Assembly: GCA_003577165.1 (NCBI GenBank)
Contig: QEUM01000003.1
Span: forward strand, 62,001-126,000
Direction: 5' to 3'
Origin: Armatimonadota bacterium
GTDB taxonomy: Bacteria; Armatimonadota; Fimbriimonadia; Fimbriimonadales; ATM1
DNA: 64,000 bases
Both the position numbers and the translations under genes were made by a program. A model generated the notes under the pieces. It made no database searches. It saw only the letters and a program-made list of their open reading frames with translations, and was not told the origin of the DNA. Of the stretch, positions 42,362 through 52,400 are shown piece by piece (positions within the stretch are counted from its first letter, which is position 1; the number at the start of each line of letters is the position of its first letter).

Positions 42362-43435
42362 TTAGTTCTTACCGGCAAGTGCCGGAAAACTCTCTATTAG
42401 TATATCTATGTTGCGCTTTGCTGCCTTGATCTGGGCCTCGCGCCTATCCAGGATCGTGGCCTTGATCGCCTCGCGGTCGCGCTCGAATCGCTGGAAGGCG
42501 TCCCACAACTTTTCCGGGGTCAACCCATCCGCTGGAAGCGGGTTGGGCAGTCCGAGCAAGTTGGCGAACGCAGTCACCTTGGGGTCGTAACTGATCATCA
42601 TGGGTGGGACACCCGCCGAGGCCGCCAGGATGCCGGCATGAAGCCGCATCGCGACGACGCAGTGCATCCGCTTGAGCCTCGCCAGCATTTGAGCCGGGGC
42701 GTGGATGTTCCGGATGTCCGGCGCGCGCCCGCCATGAAGTTTCGCTATCTGATCCAGGATGGCTGTATCCAGCGTCCTATCCATTTCGACGAGCATGGGG
42801 ACGTAAGAGTTCTTGAAAAGCAGTTGGGCGAAGCCGCCGAACGCGGCAGCCAGGTCCTTAGGTTTGCCCCAGGGCCGGGGCGCGATTCCCACCGTCTTCA
42901 TCGAGCCCAACTCGAATTGGGCCTCGGGCGATTCCTCCGGCATGGCGAGCCAAGCGAGGTCCGCCGTCACCTCTGCGGGACGATTGACACCCAAGGAGCG
43001 CATCGTCTGCAGGCTTTGTGGGTCGCGAACGGTGATGACGTCGACTTGACGAAGCGCGGCGGCCGCCGTCCGCTTACCAAAGAAACTGTTCACCGGCCCG
43101 ATGCCTTGGGCGAGCATCACCACCTTCTTGTCCAGTTTCTTCGCAAGGCTGATTAACTTCGCATAGTATTGAAGAGAAAAGAGACTCGTCACATCCTGCA
43201 AGAGTCCGCCGCCCGCGAACACGAGCGCGTCCGCGCCTTCGAGTTCCTGCTTGACTCGCGCGAAATCTCTCCTGGGAACGGAAGTAATACCAAGATAGCG
43301 AAAAGTCTCGTCAGGATTTCCAGAGAGCGCAGTGAGTTTCACGGGCAAGTTGCCCAAGCCGACTTGTAAGCCCGCAAGGAGCGCGTCGTCTCCGACGTTC
43401 CCGCACCCGTAATAGCCCGCGACTACGATTCTCAC
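42362..43435 (-). CDS. csaB: CsaB-type polysaccharide pyruvyl transferase
   Basis: 357 residues from GTG 43435, matching the usual CsaB length. The GTG overlaps the TGA of the preceding DUF5693 gene as GTGA, so coupled translation is expected; a longer frame to 43846 would be inside that gene and was rejected. Motifs: VVAGYYGCGNVGDDALLAG at the start, then VFAGGGLLQD, VMLAQGIGPVNS, and a late MRLHAGILAASAGVPPM, matching the pyruvyl-transferase fold. CsaB adds a ketal-linked pyruvate to a cell-wall polymer, which in other bacteria is the anchor for SLH domains of S-layer proteins. Here the anchor could tie the outer membrane or S-layer to peptidoglycan-linked sugar. Confidence 0.9.
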   Translation of the reverse strand: MRIVVAGYYGCGNVGDDALLAGLQVGLGNLPVKLTALSGNPDETFRYLGITSVPRRDFARVKQELEGADALVFAGGGLLQDVTSLFSLQYYAKLISLAKKLDKKVVMLAQGIGPVNSFFGKRTAAAALRQVDVITVRDPQSLQTMRSLGVNRPAEVTADLAWLAMPEESPEAQFELGSMKTVGIAPRPWGKPKDLAAAFGGFAQLLFKNSYVPMLVEMDRTLDTAILDQIAKLHGGRAPDIRNIHAPAQMLARLKRMHCVVAMRLHAGILAASAGVPPMMISYDPKVTAFANLLGLPNPLPADGLTPEKLWDAFQRFERDREAIKATILDRREAQIKAAKRNIDILIESFPALAGKN

Positions 43436-45276
43436 AAACTCTGTTCCCTCGGTCCTTTGAAGAATCGGCGAACCGCGAGCCAAAGGATCAGTCCCAGGAT
43501 ACCGCCTGTGACCACGCCGGTCGCGACCCGCACCACCGTCACTTCGATGGGAGTGTGTAGGTGACAAAACGTATTGACGACGCTGGCCTGACCGAGTGCC
43601 GCCAGAAGCGCAGTCAGAGGGAGAAAGGCCCTTGCCCCGTTCTGGAGAAGGCCCACCGATAGGATGAGGGCTGGATGACCTACGAAGAGTTCCTTCGTTC
43701 TCGGGCGTTCCGGAAGCCAGGCGTCCATCATGTTGCGCAGCCAGAGTTCGAACGATCCGACAGAGGACGGCGCGTCGTTGCCGGTACGAATGAGAACGAA
43801 CAGCAGCGCAGCGGAAACCGCCGCGAACACTGTCAAGTGGAGCCAACGGACCACGCCGATCATAGCATCGCGCGCGGGCGTTGCTCGCAGGAGGAGCGCC
43901 GTGCCGACGATCAGCGGTGGGATAGCGTGCGCCGCTTTAACTCCGACGAATTGTTCGACCTTCAGCATGAACGGCAAAGCCGTGAGCATGCCGGCAACGT
44001 GAAGTCCACCCACGAACGAGATGCCGCACGCGACCAAGAACGGCAGCAAGAGCCCGTTCGACTTCGTCTCGTCTTCCCTCCACAACACGCATAAGGTCGC
44101 CCACGTCGGAAATGAGAGCGCTCCGAGAAGGGCGACGTATTTCTCGCCATATCCCAATCCGGCCGAGACGCCGACGGCAAGGAACGCAATTCCGATCGCG
44201 AACAGCGCGATGCCACGCAAGAACTTGGACGCGAGCCAAATCGAAACGGCAGCGATCCCAAGTCCCACTGCGACGGTGGCGGCGCCGGGAATTTCAAACG
44301 GCTCAAGCGGCCGAGCACGCTTCGCATCTAAGCCTTCGCCACGCACTCCGTTCGCGACTTCGGCGACGATCTGAGAAAGTCTGTCAATCGGCAGATCACC
44401 GGCCGGGCTAGCAGATCGCAAGTAGAAGACCCGAATGTTCCGCTCCGCTGCCGCTCTCACGAAGCGATCAACGATCGTCGTCTCCGGCATCCGCAGCAGT
44501 TCGGCGGATGTGATGCTATGGACGCGCAATGTCGAGCCCAACATGCGCTCCGACATCGTCGTGTCGCCGACTTGATTGCCGAACTCGACGGAGCCGTACC
44601 ACATCTTCGACGCCCGAAGCGAGTCCGCCACTGTCTCGACGCCTGCATGCCAACCGAGAACTTGATCTCCGCTGAAAATGATTCCCTCGGCCCCCGTGGC
44701 TGCTGCGTCCTTGACCATGCTGCGAAGCATCGCGCTGCTTCCGGAGGGTGGATTCGCAACGCGAACGATGAGAGAGAGTCCAGCCTTCTTGATGATCTCC
44801 GCGTATTCGCTATTGAATCCGGCGCCGTACGGCTTGAGGTCGGCCATCGGTAGGGGAAGCGTCGTAGGCTTCTGTGACGGACGCAACAGCACTCCATACC
44901 TTCGATCGCTTACGGCTCCGAATCTCTGTTGGATAAGGATCGCAAGCCTCCGGCCTAACGCAGAGTCTCCGCAGTAGAACCGCGGTGTGTCGCCGTGCGA
45001 TGCGACAAGTCGTCCCGAACCGAGGAGATCGTCGAACGTCTCTTCCGGCAAAACGACGGCAGTGACTCCCGCTTTCTTTAGCCTCGCCAGGGTTTCTGTG
45101 AGAGTCAGTTTCGAGGCCGCAGAAACCCATCGCGCTTCCGAGATCTCGACCGCAAAGTGGACGGCCTTATTGCGCGCTTCGTAGCGATGGCGCGTCAGAG
45201 CAATCCAGCCAGCCGCGACCGACGTGATAACGAGCACGACGAGCAGCCAGAGCGGGGGGGAGAACTTCGACTTCAC
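43432..45276 (-). CDS. DUF5693 family multi-pass membrane protein
   Basis: 614 residues. An N-terminal membrane helix (about 8-27) is followed by an extracytoplasmic half with LARLKKAGVTAVVLPEETFD, then about eight membrane helices from residue 330 on (LGIAAVSIWLASKFLRGIAL and others). This is the DUF5693 layout; the family is commonly encoded next to csaB, and its function is not known. It overlaps the rhomboid gene by 4 bases upstream and csaB by 4 bases downstream, so the three form one tight unit. A role in transport or building of the pyruvylated polymer is inferred only from this context. Confidence 0.82.
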   Translation of the reverse strand: MKSKFSPPLWLLVVLVITSVAAGWIALTRHRYEARNKAVHFAVEISEARWVSAASKLTLTETLARLKKAGVTAVVLPEETFDDLLGSGRLVASHGDTPRFYCGDSALGRRLAILIQQRFGAVSDRRYGVLLRPSQKPTTLPLPMADLKPYGAGFNSEYAEIIKKAGLSLIVRVANPPSGSSAMLRSMVKDAAATGAEGIIFSGDQVLGWHAGVETVADSLRASKMWYGSVEFGNQVGDTTMSERMLGSTLRVHSITSAELLRMPETTIVDRFVRAAAERNIRVFYLRSASPAGDLPIDRLSQIVAEVANGVRGEGLDAKRARPLEPFEIPGAATVAVGLGIAAVSIWLASKFLRGIALFAIGIAFLAVGVSAGLGYGEKYVALLGALSFPTWATLCVLWREDETKSNGLLLPFLVACGISFVGGLHVAGMLTALPFMLKVEQFVGVKAAHAIPPLIVGTALLLRATPARDAMIGVVRWLHLTVFAAVSAALLFVLIRTGNDAPSSVGSFELWLRNMMDAWLPERPRTKELFVGHPALILSVGLLQNGARAFLPLTALLAALGQASVVNTFCHLHTPIEVTVVRVATGVVTGGILGLILWLAVRRFFKGPREQSL

Positions 45277-45938
45277 GCCACTACCGCCCCGTTCTTAATA
45301 GGGTTCTTTCCTCCACCCACCAATATTCCGACGAGCATCCCGGCGAGGAAGCCGCCGGCATGCGCCCAATTCGCCACACCGGGCACGGCAAAGAAGATCT
45401 GGAAGAGAAACCACATCCCGAGCATCAGCCACGCGGGCATCGGGAACCGCCAGAAGTAGAACGGAGGCACCATCGAGTCAATTACAGACGAGGGGAATAG
45501 CACTAAGTATGCGCCCATCACTCCCGCGATCGCACCCGATGCGCCAAGCATGGCGACGCCGCTCGACGGGTCCACGAATATCTGCGTAAGCGCGGCAAAC
45601 ACGCCCCAAAACATGTAATAGAGAGCAAAGCGCACAGGCCCGAAAAACGACTCGACCGCAGGCGCAAACACCCACAAATACAAAAGGTTGAAAAGTATGT
45701 GCTGCAGGTTCCCGTGAAGGAAAGCGCTGGTGAACAGAGTCACGACCGGCTCTTTGTCGCCGCCCCGCAATGCAGTCACCACGTCGATCGGCCGCGCCGC
45801 AAGGTCTGAAAACAGGATACGCGGCCCGAGGATTCGCCACTCTCGATCCCACAGGTAGATCAACGCCAACAGGCCGATGAGCGTGATCGTGACCCATGGG
45901 AATTCCGATTTCCGAAGGCGGTCTCCAAGCGGGATCAT
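45273..45938 (-). CDS. Rhomboid-family intramembrane serine protease
   Basis: 221 residues. About six membrane helices. The conserved HGNLQHILFN (75-84), the catalytic serine S134 in GASGAIAG and the catalytic histidine H193 in AHAGGFLAG are all present, so the Ser-His dyad is intact. Rhomboids cut membrane proteins within the bilayer. The gene is first of the rhomboid-DUF5693-csaB set, overlapping the second by 4 bases. A substrate cannot be named; single-pass envelope proteins encoded nearby are possible. Confidence 0.93.
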   Translation of the reverse strand: MIPLGDRLRKSEFPWVTITLIGLLALIYLWDREWRILGPRILFSDLAARPIDVVTALRGGDKEPVVTLFTSAFLHGNLQHILFNLLYLWVFAPAVESFFGPVRFALYYMFWGVFAALTQIFVDPSSGVAMLGASGAIAGVMGAYLVLFPSSVIDSMVPPFYFWRFPMPAWLMLGMWFLFQIFFAVPGVANWAHAGGFLAGMLVGILVGGGKNPIKNGAVVA

Positions 45939-45978
45939 TCGGGCGCCGAAAGGATAGCAGATTGAAGCCGGCTTGAGG

Positions 45979-48048
45979 CTATTGCTTCCGGCCGGCCCAC
46001 TTCGCCCACAACTTCGAGTCCATCAGGGCGGGTATGAACACGCCCCCCACCACCGACCTCGCCCGAAATCCGACGACTTTCCCATCCGTCGTCTGGTACC
46101 AATCCGAGAGAGGCACCCGATCCGGACTTTCAATGACGAAGCGATAAACCGGAGCCATGAGCGCATCGAAATCACTTCGACTCTGCGACAGAGCTGCAAT
46201 CCACACGGACCAATCCAACTTTGTGTACGTGTTCCGGTTGTCCAGTGGAACCCCGAACGGATTCATCACCGTCAAGTAGTGCTGCACTTCCGAAGCGGAC
46301 AGCGATTCCGGAAAGAGGTTGAATCCGAGGGCGCGGTCCCAAACCAAATTGTACTTCTGGCTCCATGTGCCGGGCTTGTCGAACGCCAGTCGAGTGTGCT
46401 TTCCGTCGTTCGCAATCTTCATCCACTCGGATGCCATGTTCGTTGCCGTGGTGGAGTACTGCTCCGCTTCCTGCCGTTTGCCGAGTCGCTCAGCGAGATC
46501 GGCATAGGATCGAATTCCAAGAATCGCCTTGAGGGAGAGATTAGCGTTGTGCGCTAGGTGGCCCGCGAAGTCGTCCGTGCACAGCTGATTCTCCGGGTCG
46601 AGGCCCTTGCTCACGAGATAGTCCGCCCACTTCGTCAGCACCGCCCAATGCCGTTCCGCGAATTGAGAATTCCCCGTCGCATGCGCGAGCGCGCACGCGA
46701 GAATCAGCATGTTCCCACACTCCTCCACGGGCATCTGATTCTCCTCGGTCCTCTCCCCGCCGCCATACACCTGGCCGTTTGCTAATGGATAGGTGCCGAG
46801 GTCGTGAGGAGCGAACGGGTGCTTCCACCTTTCCGATTCTGCGTACAGGATCACCGGCTCGATCTGCGCTTCTAACATCTCTGGATTGAGGAGCAAGAAG
46901 ACCGGCGCGCTCGGGTAGATGACGTCCACCGTTCCAATGCAGCCGTTGCTGAAATTCTCCTTCGAGAACATCATCGCCTTCCCATCGCGCCCCGCCACGA
47001 TCTTGCACGCGCCGATGGCTTGACGATAGGCAAGCGCCGCAAGGTGTCGGAACGGCCCCCCACCCAACTTCTCCAGGTCCGCCTCCAGTTCCCTTTCGAA
47101 TCGCAAACATCGCTCGTACAGGCCCGCATCCTCCGACCATGCGCGCTCGATCATTTCGTCGAACGACGAATCGCCCTTTCGCCAGTACCCCTGGAGCCGG
47201 TCTCCCATGTATTCGATGGACTCGACGTCGTCATAGGCGATGAGAAGCCTGCGCGAGACCGGCTTTTCCTCCACTGTCCCGAGGTCGAACGACATCGCCA
47301 ACACGGGCCAATCGTCGTTCGCTCGCCTCGGCTTCCGTGCGTCGGCGCCCTCGGGAAGTTTGCCGGTGCGCACGAACGCGTCTCGGGCTGTGGTGTGCCC
47401 GTGAACCCCTCGGGCCGAAGAGTCGCCGGAAACAACGGCGAGTTGCCCCCAGTCAATCCTCAGGTCATCTCCCTTGCGACCGAGCACCTTCTGAGACGTC
47501 GTTCCGACGAACAACGCGTTCAACTTGCCAATGTCCCTCGCACTCCAAGTCACTCCCTGGTCCGGCGAATCCACGGCCCACTCGGCCGTTGCATCGAAGT
47601 ACCCACTCACTCGGTGCCTGCGCCCGTCCATCGAGACGGCGGTCATCGCGATCCGCGTGCAAGGTCGCGAAAGCAGTTCGAGTTCTTTAGGAAGAAGCGG
47701 CGCGAAAAACTCGAGGTCGAGTTGCACGCCGTCCACTGTAAAACGATAGAGAGTCCTCGTTGGAAAGACCTCACACGAAATCTGTTTCATCGGTGGCGCA
47801 TCCACCGCATCCGGCCCGAGAAACCGATACGCGCGCCCATCCACTCGGATCATTCCGAACATCGCATGGATCTTCCCGGTCCAGTGTCGAGGCCAATCCA
47901 ATGTGAGGTCGTCTCCGAACGACCATGCGCTCATGTAAGGGTCATGCACGACGAGAGGAACTGCAGGTGAGCGATACGTGGTCCGAACTTCACCGGATGA
48001 AGGTGACGCGACGAGGGAACTTGCGATCATCCAGCCCATGATTGACAT
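45979..48048 (-). CDS. Glutaminase A-like secreted enzyme (DUF4965/DUF1793 family)
   Basis: 689 residues. A short export signal is likely (MSIMGWMIASSLVASPSSGE). The protein matches the GtaA layout: an N-terminal beta-sandwich (VPLVVHDPYMSAWSFGDDLT, DWPRHWTGKIHAMFGMIRVD), then a six-hairpin alpha-barrel with QAIGACKIVAGRDGKAMMF, HPFAPHDLGTYPLANGQVYG, EECGNMLILA and KYNLVWDRALGFNLFP. Fungal members hydrolyse glutamine to glutamate outside the cell. No nearby partner tells its job here; it ends 40 bases before the rhomboid start and a separate transcript is likely. Confidence 0.85.
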   Translation of the reverse strand: MSIMGWMIASSLVASPSSGEVRTTYRSPAVPLVVHDPYMSAWSFGDDLTLDWPRHWTGKIHAMFGMIRVDGRAYRFLGPDAVDAPPMKQISCEVFPTRTLYRFTVDGVQLDLEFFAPLLPKELELLSRPCTRIAMTAVSMDGRRHRVSGYFDATAEWAVDSPDQGVTWSARDIGKLNALFVGTTSQKVLGRKGDDLRIDWGQLAVVSGDSSARGVHGHTTARDAFVRTGKLPEGADARKPRRANDDWPVLAMSFDLGTVEEKPVSRRLLIAYDDVESIEYMGDRLQGYWRKGDSSFDEMIERAWSEDAGLYERCLRFERELEADLEKLGGGPFRHLAALAYRQAIGACKIVAGRDGKAMMFSKENFSNGCIGTVDVIYPSAPVFLLLNPEMLEAQIEPVILYAESERWKHPFAPHDLGTYPLANGQVYGGGERTEENQMPVEECGNMLILACALAHATGNSQFAERHWAVLTKWADYLVSKGLDPENQLCTDDFAGHLAHNANLSLKAILGIRSYADLAERLGKRQEAEQYSTTATNMASEWMKIANDGKHTRLAFDKPGTWSQKYNLVWDRALGFNLFPESLSASEVQHYLTVMNPFGVPLDNRNTYTKLDWSVWIAALSQSRSDFDALMAPVYRFVIESPDRVPLSDWYQTTDGKVVGFRARSVVGGVFIPALMDSKLWAKWAGRKQ

Positions 48049-48129
48049 CTGTCGGAGAGGATTTCGACGCGATTGGACGCGAAACCTCTATCCGCGCGCG
48101 CTCAGAGCCTGCAAAATGGCCCGAACATC

Positions 48130-48414
48130 ATGTGGTTGCTCGCCCCGGCAGTGCTCCTCGTCCCGATTCTCATTTCGACTCTCGTTTCCATGCGGGCAAG
48201 TCGAAATGCCCATCGTCGCGCTGCCCGACGGGTAGGGCCGAGCATCCTTTCGGGGTCTCTCGCCGGCCTCGCAGTCGCAATCTGCTGGGCGTACCTTCGC
48301 TCACGGGCAGGGCACCCGCTCGATCGTTCTCTGTGGGAAGGCGTCGCGATCGGCGGCGTTTTGACGGCGGGACTCGTGAGTTGGATCGTGACCGCCGTCG
48401 GTCGAGCTCGTTGA
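48130..48414 (+). CDS. Small membrane protein, hypothetical
   Basis: 94 residues from ATG 48130, giving a protein with three hydrophobic helices: MWLLAPAVLLVPILISTLV at the start, ILSGSLAGLAVAICWAYL in the middle and VAIGGVLTAGLVSWIVTAV at the end, with an Arg-rich loop between. The same frame extends upstream to 48073, but that part is short of hydrophobicity and looks non-coding. No Shine-Dalgarno sequence is evident. It points away from the glutaminase-like gene. No family recognised, and it could be a chance frame. Confidence 0.45.
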   Translation: MWLLAPAVLLVPILISTLVSMRASRNAHRRAARRVGPSILSGSLAGLAVAICWAYLRSRAGHPLDRSLWEGVAIGGVLTAGLVSWIVTAVGRAR

Positions 48415-48428
48415 CTCACGAGACGGGC

Positions 48429-48902
48429 TTAGGCTTCGACGGAGCCGTCGAATGCGGCGACGACGATCTGACGAACCCGCTCCTCGAGGCCCGGAGCGAC
48501 GCTTTCACGATTGCCCGCGACGTTCAGTGTCTCGATCTGGAATCCGTCGGTCCACGAGCGGAGGATCGCCGCAGCGGCGGTGTCGGGAACTTCGAGAAGG
48601 TCCATTCGAAGGCACGGTTTGCCAAGTCTTCGCGCGCATTCAAGCGTGAAGGCGCTCCCCCCCGACGGCTCGCCGAACGTGAACAGAACCGTCCCATCAG
48701 AATTGCGAACGTTCAGTTCCGTGCGTTCGGCATAGTCCTCCGATTCGGTTTCCACCAGGTGATACAGATCCGAAATGCGACCATCTTCCGCGAGCCTTCC
48801 TCTTGGACACCAGCCGCCGTGCGGGATTCCAAGCGCGATCGCGGCGTCGAGCGCGCCCCGATCCGCTCCCGTCTGGCCTCCTGAGACAATTCGTTTAATC
48901 AA
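48429..48902 (-). CDS. Putative molybdenum carrier-like protein (SLOG fold)
   Basis: 157 residues from TTG 48902. Opening MIKRIVSGGQTGADRGALDA and HGGWCPRGRLAEDGRI are the signature of the molybdenum-carrier family (pfam12694-type), with later VLFTFGEPSGGSAFTLECAR. The fold is Rossmann-like and related to the SLOG group that binds nucleotide-type ligands. The family name comes from one member and a molybdenum role is not proven. The gene is alone; the start has no clear ribosome site. Confidence 0.82.
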   Translation of the reverse strand: MIKRIVSGGQTGADRGALDAAIALGIPHGGWCPRGRLAEDGRISDLYHLVETESEDYAERTELNVRNSDGTVLFTFGEPSGGSAFTLECARRLGKPCLRMDLLEVPDTAAAAILRSWTDGFQIETLNVAGNRESVAPGLEERVRQIVVAAFDGSVEA

Positions 48903-48973
48903 CGTTCATCGATTGCGGATCGGTTATCTGTCGGCATGTCTGGCAGTTCACGATTCGCTGACTCTACTCTTGC

Positions 48974-49459
48974 TTAGGAACGGATGCGCATCCAGGAAAC
49001 GACCGCGCCGATAACAGCGAATATCAACGGCCAGAACGAAGTTTGCGGGAAGTTCTGACCGAGGGCCGCAGATCGCAGAGGCTCGAAGAAAGCCCCTCCA
49101 ATAAATCCGGCCGCCGTCAACCCCCCAACGACTTCGCTCGACTTGTATCCGATGAGTTGTTTCACGATGTATCCGACCCCGGAGCCGACGAGCACGGCCG
49201 CGAGAATCAGCAGGTACCCGAACGCGTGAGGAATCAGGAGGGTCGAAGCGCAGCCCAAGGCGAATCCCACCGACCCGCCGAGGAAAGCCCTTCCCGCGGA
49301 AATCGTCCGCGTTGCGCTTCTTTCCTCCATGCACTCGGGGCAGCGGTAGCCTATCGTCGTCGGCAGCGCGCACTTCTCACAGATCGCCCGCTCGCATTTC
49401 GAGCAGCGAATGATGGCGTCCCGCGACGAATGGCGGAAGCACCTCCCCAAGTCCGACAT
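48974..49459 (-). CDS. B-box-type zinc finger plus membrane protein
   Basis: 161 residues from ATG 49459 (MSDLGRCFRHSSRDAIIRCS). The first 50 residues hold a B-box-like zinc site: C7..H10, then CSKCERAICEKC and CPEC. The rest has about three or four membrane helices (FLGGSVGFALGCASTLLIP, YLLILAAVLVGSGVGYIVK, VGGLTAAGFIGGAFFEPLRS, WPLIFAVIGAVVSWMRI). Its start is 4 bases after the stop of the VPS10-like gene, so the two are probably one transcript. Bacterial proteins of this sort are common but unassigned. Confidence 0.75.
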   Translation of the reverse strand: MSDLGRCFRHSSRDAIIRCSKCERAICEKCALPTTIGYRCPECMEERSATRTISAGRAFLGGSVGFALGCASTLLIPHAFGYLLILAAVLVGSGVGYIVKQLIGYKSSEVVGGLTAAGFIGGAFFEPLRSAALGQNFPQTSFWPLIFAVIGAVVSWMRIRS

Positions 49460-49463
49460 CGGC

Positions 49464-52400
49464 TCAGTCGACCACGATCTGCGCAATTCCAAGCGACTTC
49501 AGCGCAGCGTTGAGTTTCGCCAGGTCCACCGTCAGAAGCGTATTGAGCTGCTTCAACTGCGTCTCCAATTGAGTCGAGAGCATGTCGAACACTTCGTAAC
49601 TCTGCTTCGTCGGCGGAAAGTCTCCCGAAAGCACCACACCCAGCAGGGCCGCGATCTTGTTGTTGAGTTTGATCGGGTAGTTGAGCGGGTCCTGGCCGGA
49701 CTTGTTCCGAACCTGGTAAATCTCTTCCTCGACAGCGCCCATCTTTGCGACCAAGTCCAGACCGAGTTTCTCCGCTTCGGTTCCCTGCCGCACCTTCTTC
49801 GCCTCCGCAACCGCCGCGTTGACCTTGTCCCTGACGGAACGGATTTTGGTGACGGCCCGATTGGCGTCGTCGACGCGTGCGGAGATTTGTCGCGCAAACC
49901 GCGCCTGCTCGATTAAGTCCGCTTCAGTGCATTCCGCTCGCGGGTCTTTTACGAACGAGAACGATTGGTTCAGCGCGTTGCTGCCCACGGTCAGGCGCAC
50001 CGTGTACGTACCGGGGGGCGCGGTGATCGGCCTCGGGCCGGCTGCCCAGAAGATCATTCCCTGCACCATGGTGAACGACGGATATTGAGGCCACAGGCTG
50101 ATTCGATTGAGGCCGGCGGCGCCGGGCGCGCTTTCGTTCTTCGCTACGACGAAGCCGTCGCTGTCGATCACTTCGACTTTCACGCTATCGGTTTGCGAAG
50201 GGAGGGCGTAATTGACGACGATTCCGCTCAGCGGATTGTCTCCTGTCGTCGGGCCGCCGTTGCCGCCAAATCGCGCGCGATATGCGCTTTCGGGCCGGAA
50301 CAAGATAGCGGACGTGGAAACAGCTGACTGAATCTGGCGAAGCGGCGAGATGTCATCGAGTACCCAGAAAGATCTACCGTGAGTCGCAACCACGACATCT
50401 GCATCCTTGACGACCAAGTCATGCACAGGCGACAGAGGCAGGTTGTTCTGAAGCGACTGCCAATGTGCGCCGTCGTCGAAACTCACGTACACGCCCGTCT
50501 CTGTCCCCGCGAACAGGAGGCCGCGCCGCACGGGGTCTTCTCTCACGACTCGAACGGACGCATCAGATCCGATTCCTGTGACGGTCTTCGTCCACGTCCT
50601 GCCGAAATCTGCGGTCTTGAAGATGTAAGGCGCATGATCGTCGTTTTCATGGTTGTCGACGGCGAGGTAGGCGGCGCCCGCCTCGTGAGGAGACGGCTCG
50701 ATCATGCTGCACAGCCCCCATTCGGGCATACCTCTGGGCGTCACATTCGACCATGTCTTTCCGGAATCCAACGATACGTGCACCAGTCCGTCGTCCGATC
50801 CAGCCCAGAGCAGGCCCTTGCGCACCGGCGACTCGGCAAACGTGAAAACCGTGCAGTAGTATTCGACGCCTGTGTTGTCTTTGGTGATCGGCCCGCCGGA
50901 GGGTCCGAGTTTTGCCATCTCATTTCTTGTCAAGTCTGGGCTGATGACTTCCCAACTGTGCCCCTGATTTGTGCTCCGCAGAACGTGCTGGGTGCATGTG
51001 TAGAGAACGCCGGGATCGTGAGGCGAGAACACGATCGGGAAAGTCCACTGCTGGCGGTGTTTGCTGTCTCCCGCTCCGTGGCCCATTGGGTTGTCGGGCC
51101 AGACGTTGACATCGCGACTCATGCCTGTCCGGTGATTGAAGCGCTCCAGGTACCCGCCGTAACTCCCACCGAATACGATCTCCGGATCATCGGGCTTCGC
51201 TGCGACGTATCCGCTTTCGCCGCCGGCGGTGGAGGTCCAGTCATCGGCTGTGATCCCTCGGCCGGACGTGCGGCTCGCGATGCGAACCGTGCTGTTGTCC
51301 TGTTGCGCGCCGAGTATCCGATAGGGGAATGCGTTGTCGGTGGACACGTGATAGAACTGCGCGGTGGGGATGTCCTGTTCCGTCCACGTGCTTCCGCCGT
51401 TCGTGGACACGTTCGCCCCCCCGTCGTTGGCGTTAATCATCCGCAGGGGATCGTTCGGATCGATCCACAAATCGTGATTGTCGGAGTGAGGAGTCCGAAT
51501 CGATCGGAACGTCTTTCCGCCGTCGGTGGACTTGCCCGCGCCTACGTTTAGCACGTACACGGTGTTCTCATCCTTTGGATCGGCGTAGACGTGCGTGTAA
51601 TACCAAGCCCTTTGGCGCCAGTTTCGGTCCTCGTTAACCAGCGTCCAGGTCGCTCCGGCGTCATCCGAACGAAAGATGCCGCCGTCGAGGGCTTCAATGA
51701 TCGCGTAGACGCGCTTCGGATTCGCAGGCGACGGGCTGATGCCGATCTTCCCCAACAGACCCTTCGGCAGCCCGGGGTTCTTCGAAAGGTCCTTCCAAGT
51801 CGCTCCGCCGTCCGTCGACTTCCAAAGCCTGGAACCGGGTCCGCCGCTATTTAATGAGTAGGGGGTTCTCCACGCTTCCCACGTGGCCGCGTAAAGAGTC
51901 TCAGGATTGGATGGATCGAATTCGATGTCGATTGCGCCTGCGCGGTCACCGACGTAAAGGATTTTGGTCCAAGTCCTTCCCCCGTCGGTCGTTCGGAAAA
52001 CGCCTCGGTCTGGATGGGGCCCGTAAACGTGTCCGAGAGCGGCCACGTACACGACGTCCGGATTGTTGGGATGAATCCTAACCTTCGAGATGTATCGCGT
52101 GTCCCGGAGTCCCACGTTCGTCCAAGTCCGCCCAGCGTCAGCCGACTTGTACACTCCATCGCCGTGCGAGATGTTTCCCCGTATGTCGCACTCCCCCATT
52201 CCGACATACACGACGTCAGGATTCGACCTGGAAACGGCGATCGCGCCGACCGAAGCGGTCTTGAAGAACCCGTCGGAGACGCACGTCCAGTCCACGCCTG
52301 CGTTCGTGGTCTTCCACACGCCGCCGCCCGTCGCCCCGAAGTAGAACTCGTCGGGCCGGCCGACCACGCCCGACGCAGCCACACTGCGGCCGCCTCGGAA

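Noticed and set aside
42362-43846. Longer csaB beginning at 43846
   Set aside because: The extra 137 residues lie inside the DUF5693 gene, have no fold, and the GTG at 43435 fits the usual length and overlap.
48073-48129. Upstream extension of the small membrane protein
   Set aside because: The added 19 residues are polar and lack a ribosome site, and the ATG at 48130 begins a clean hydrophobic helix.
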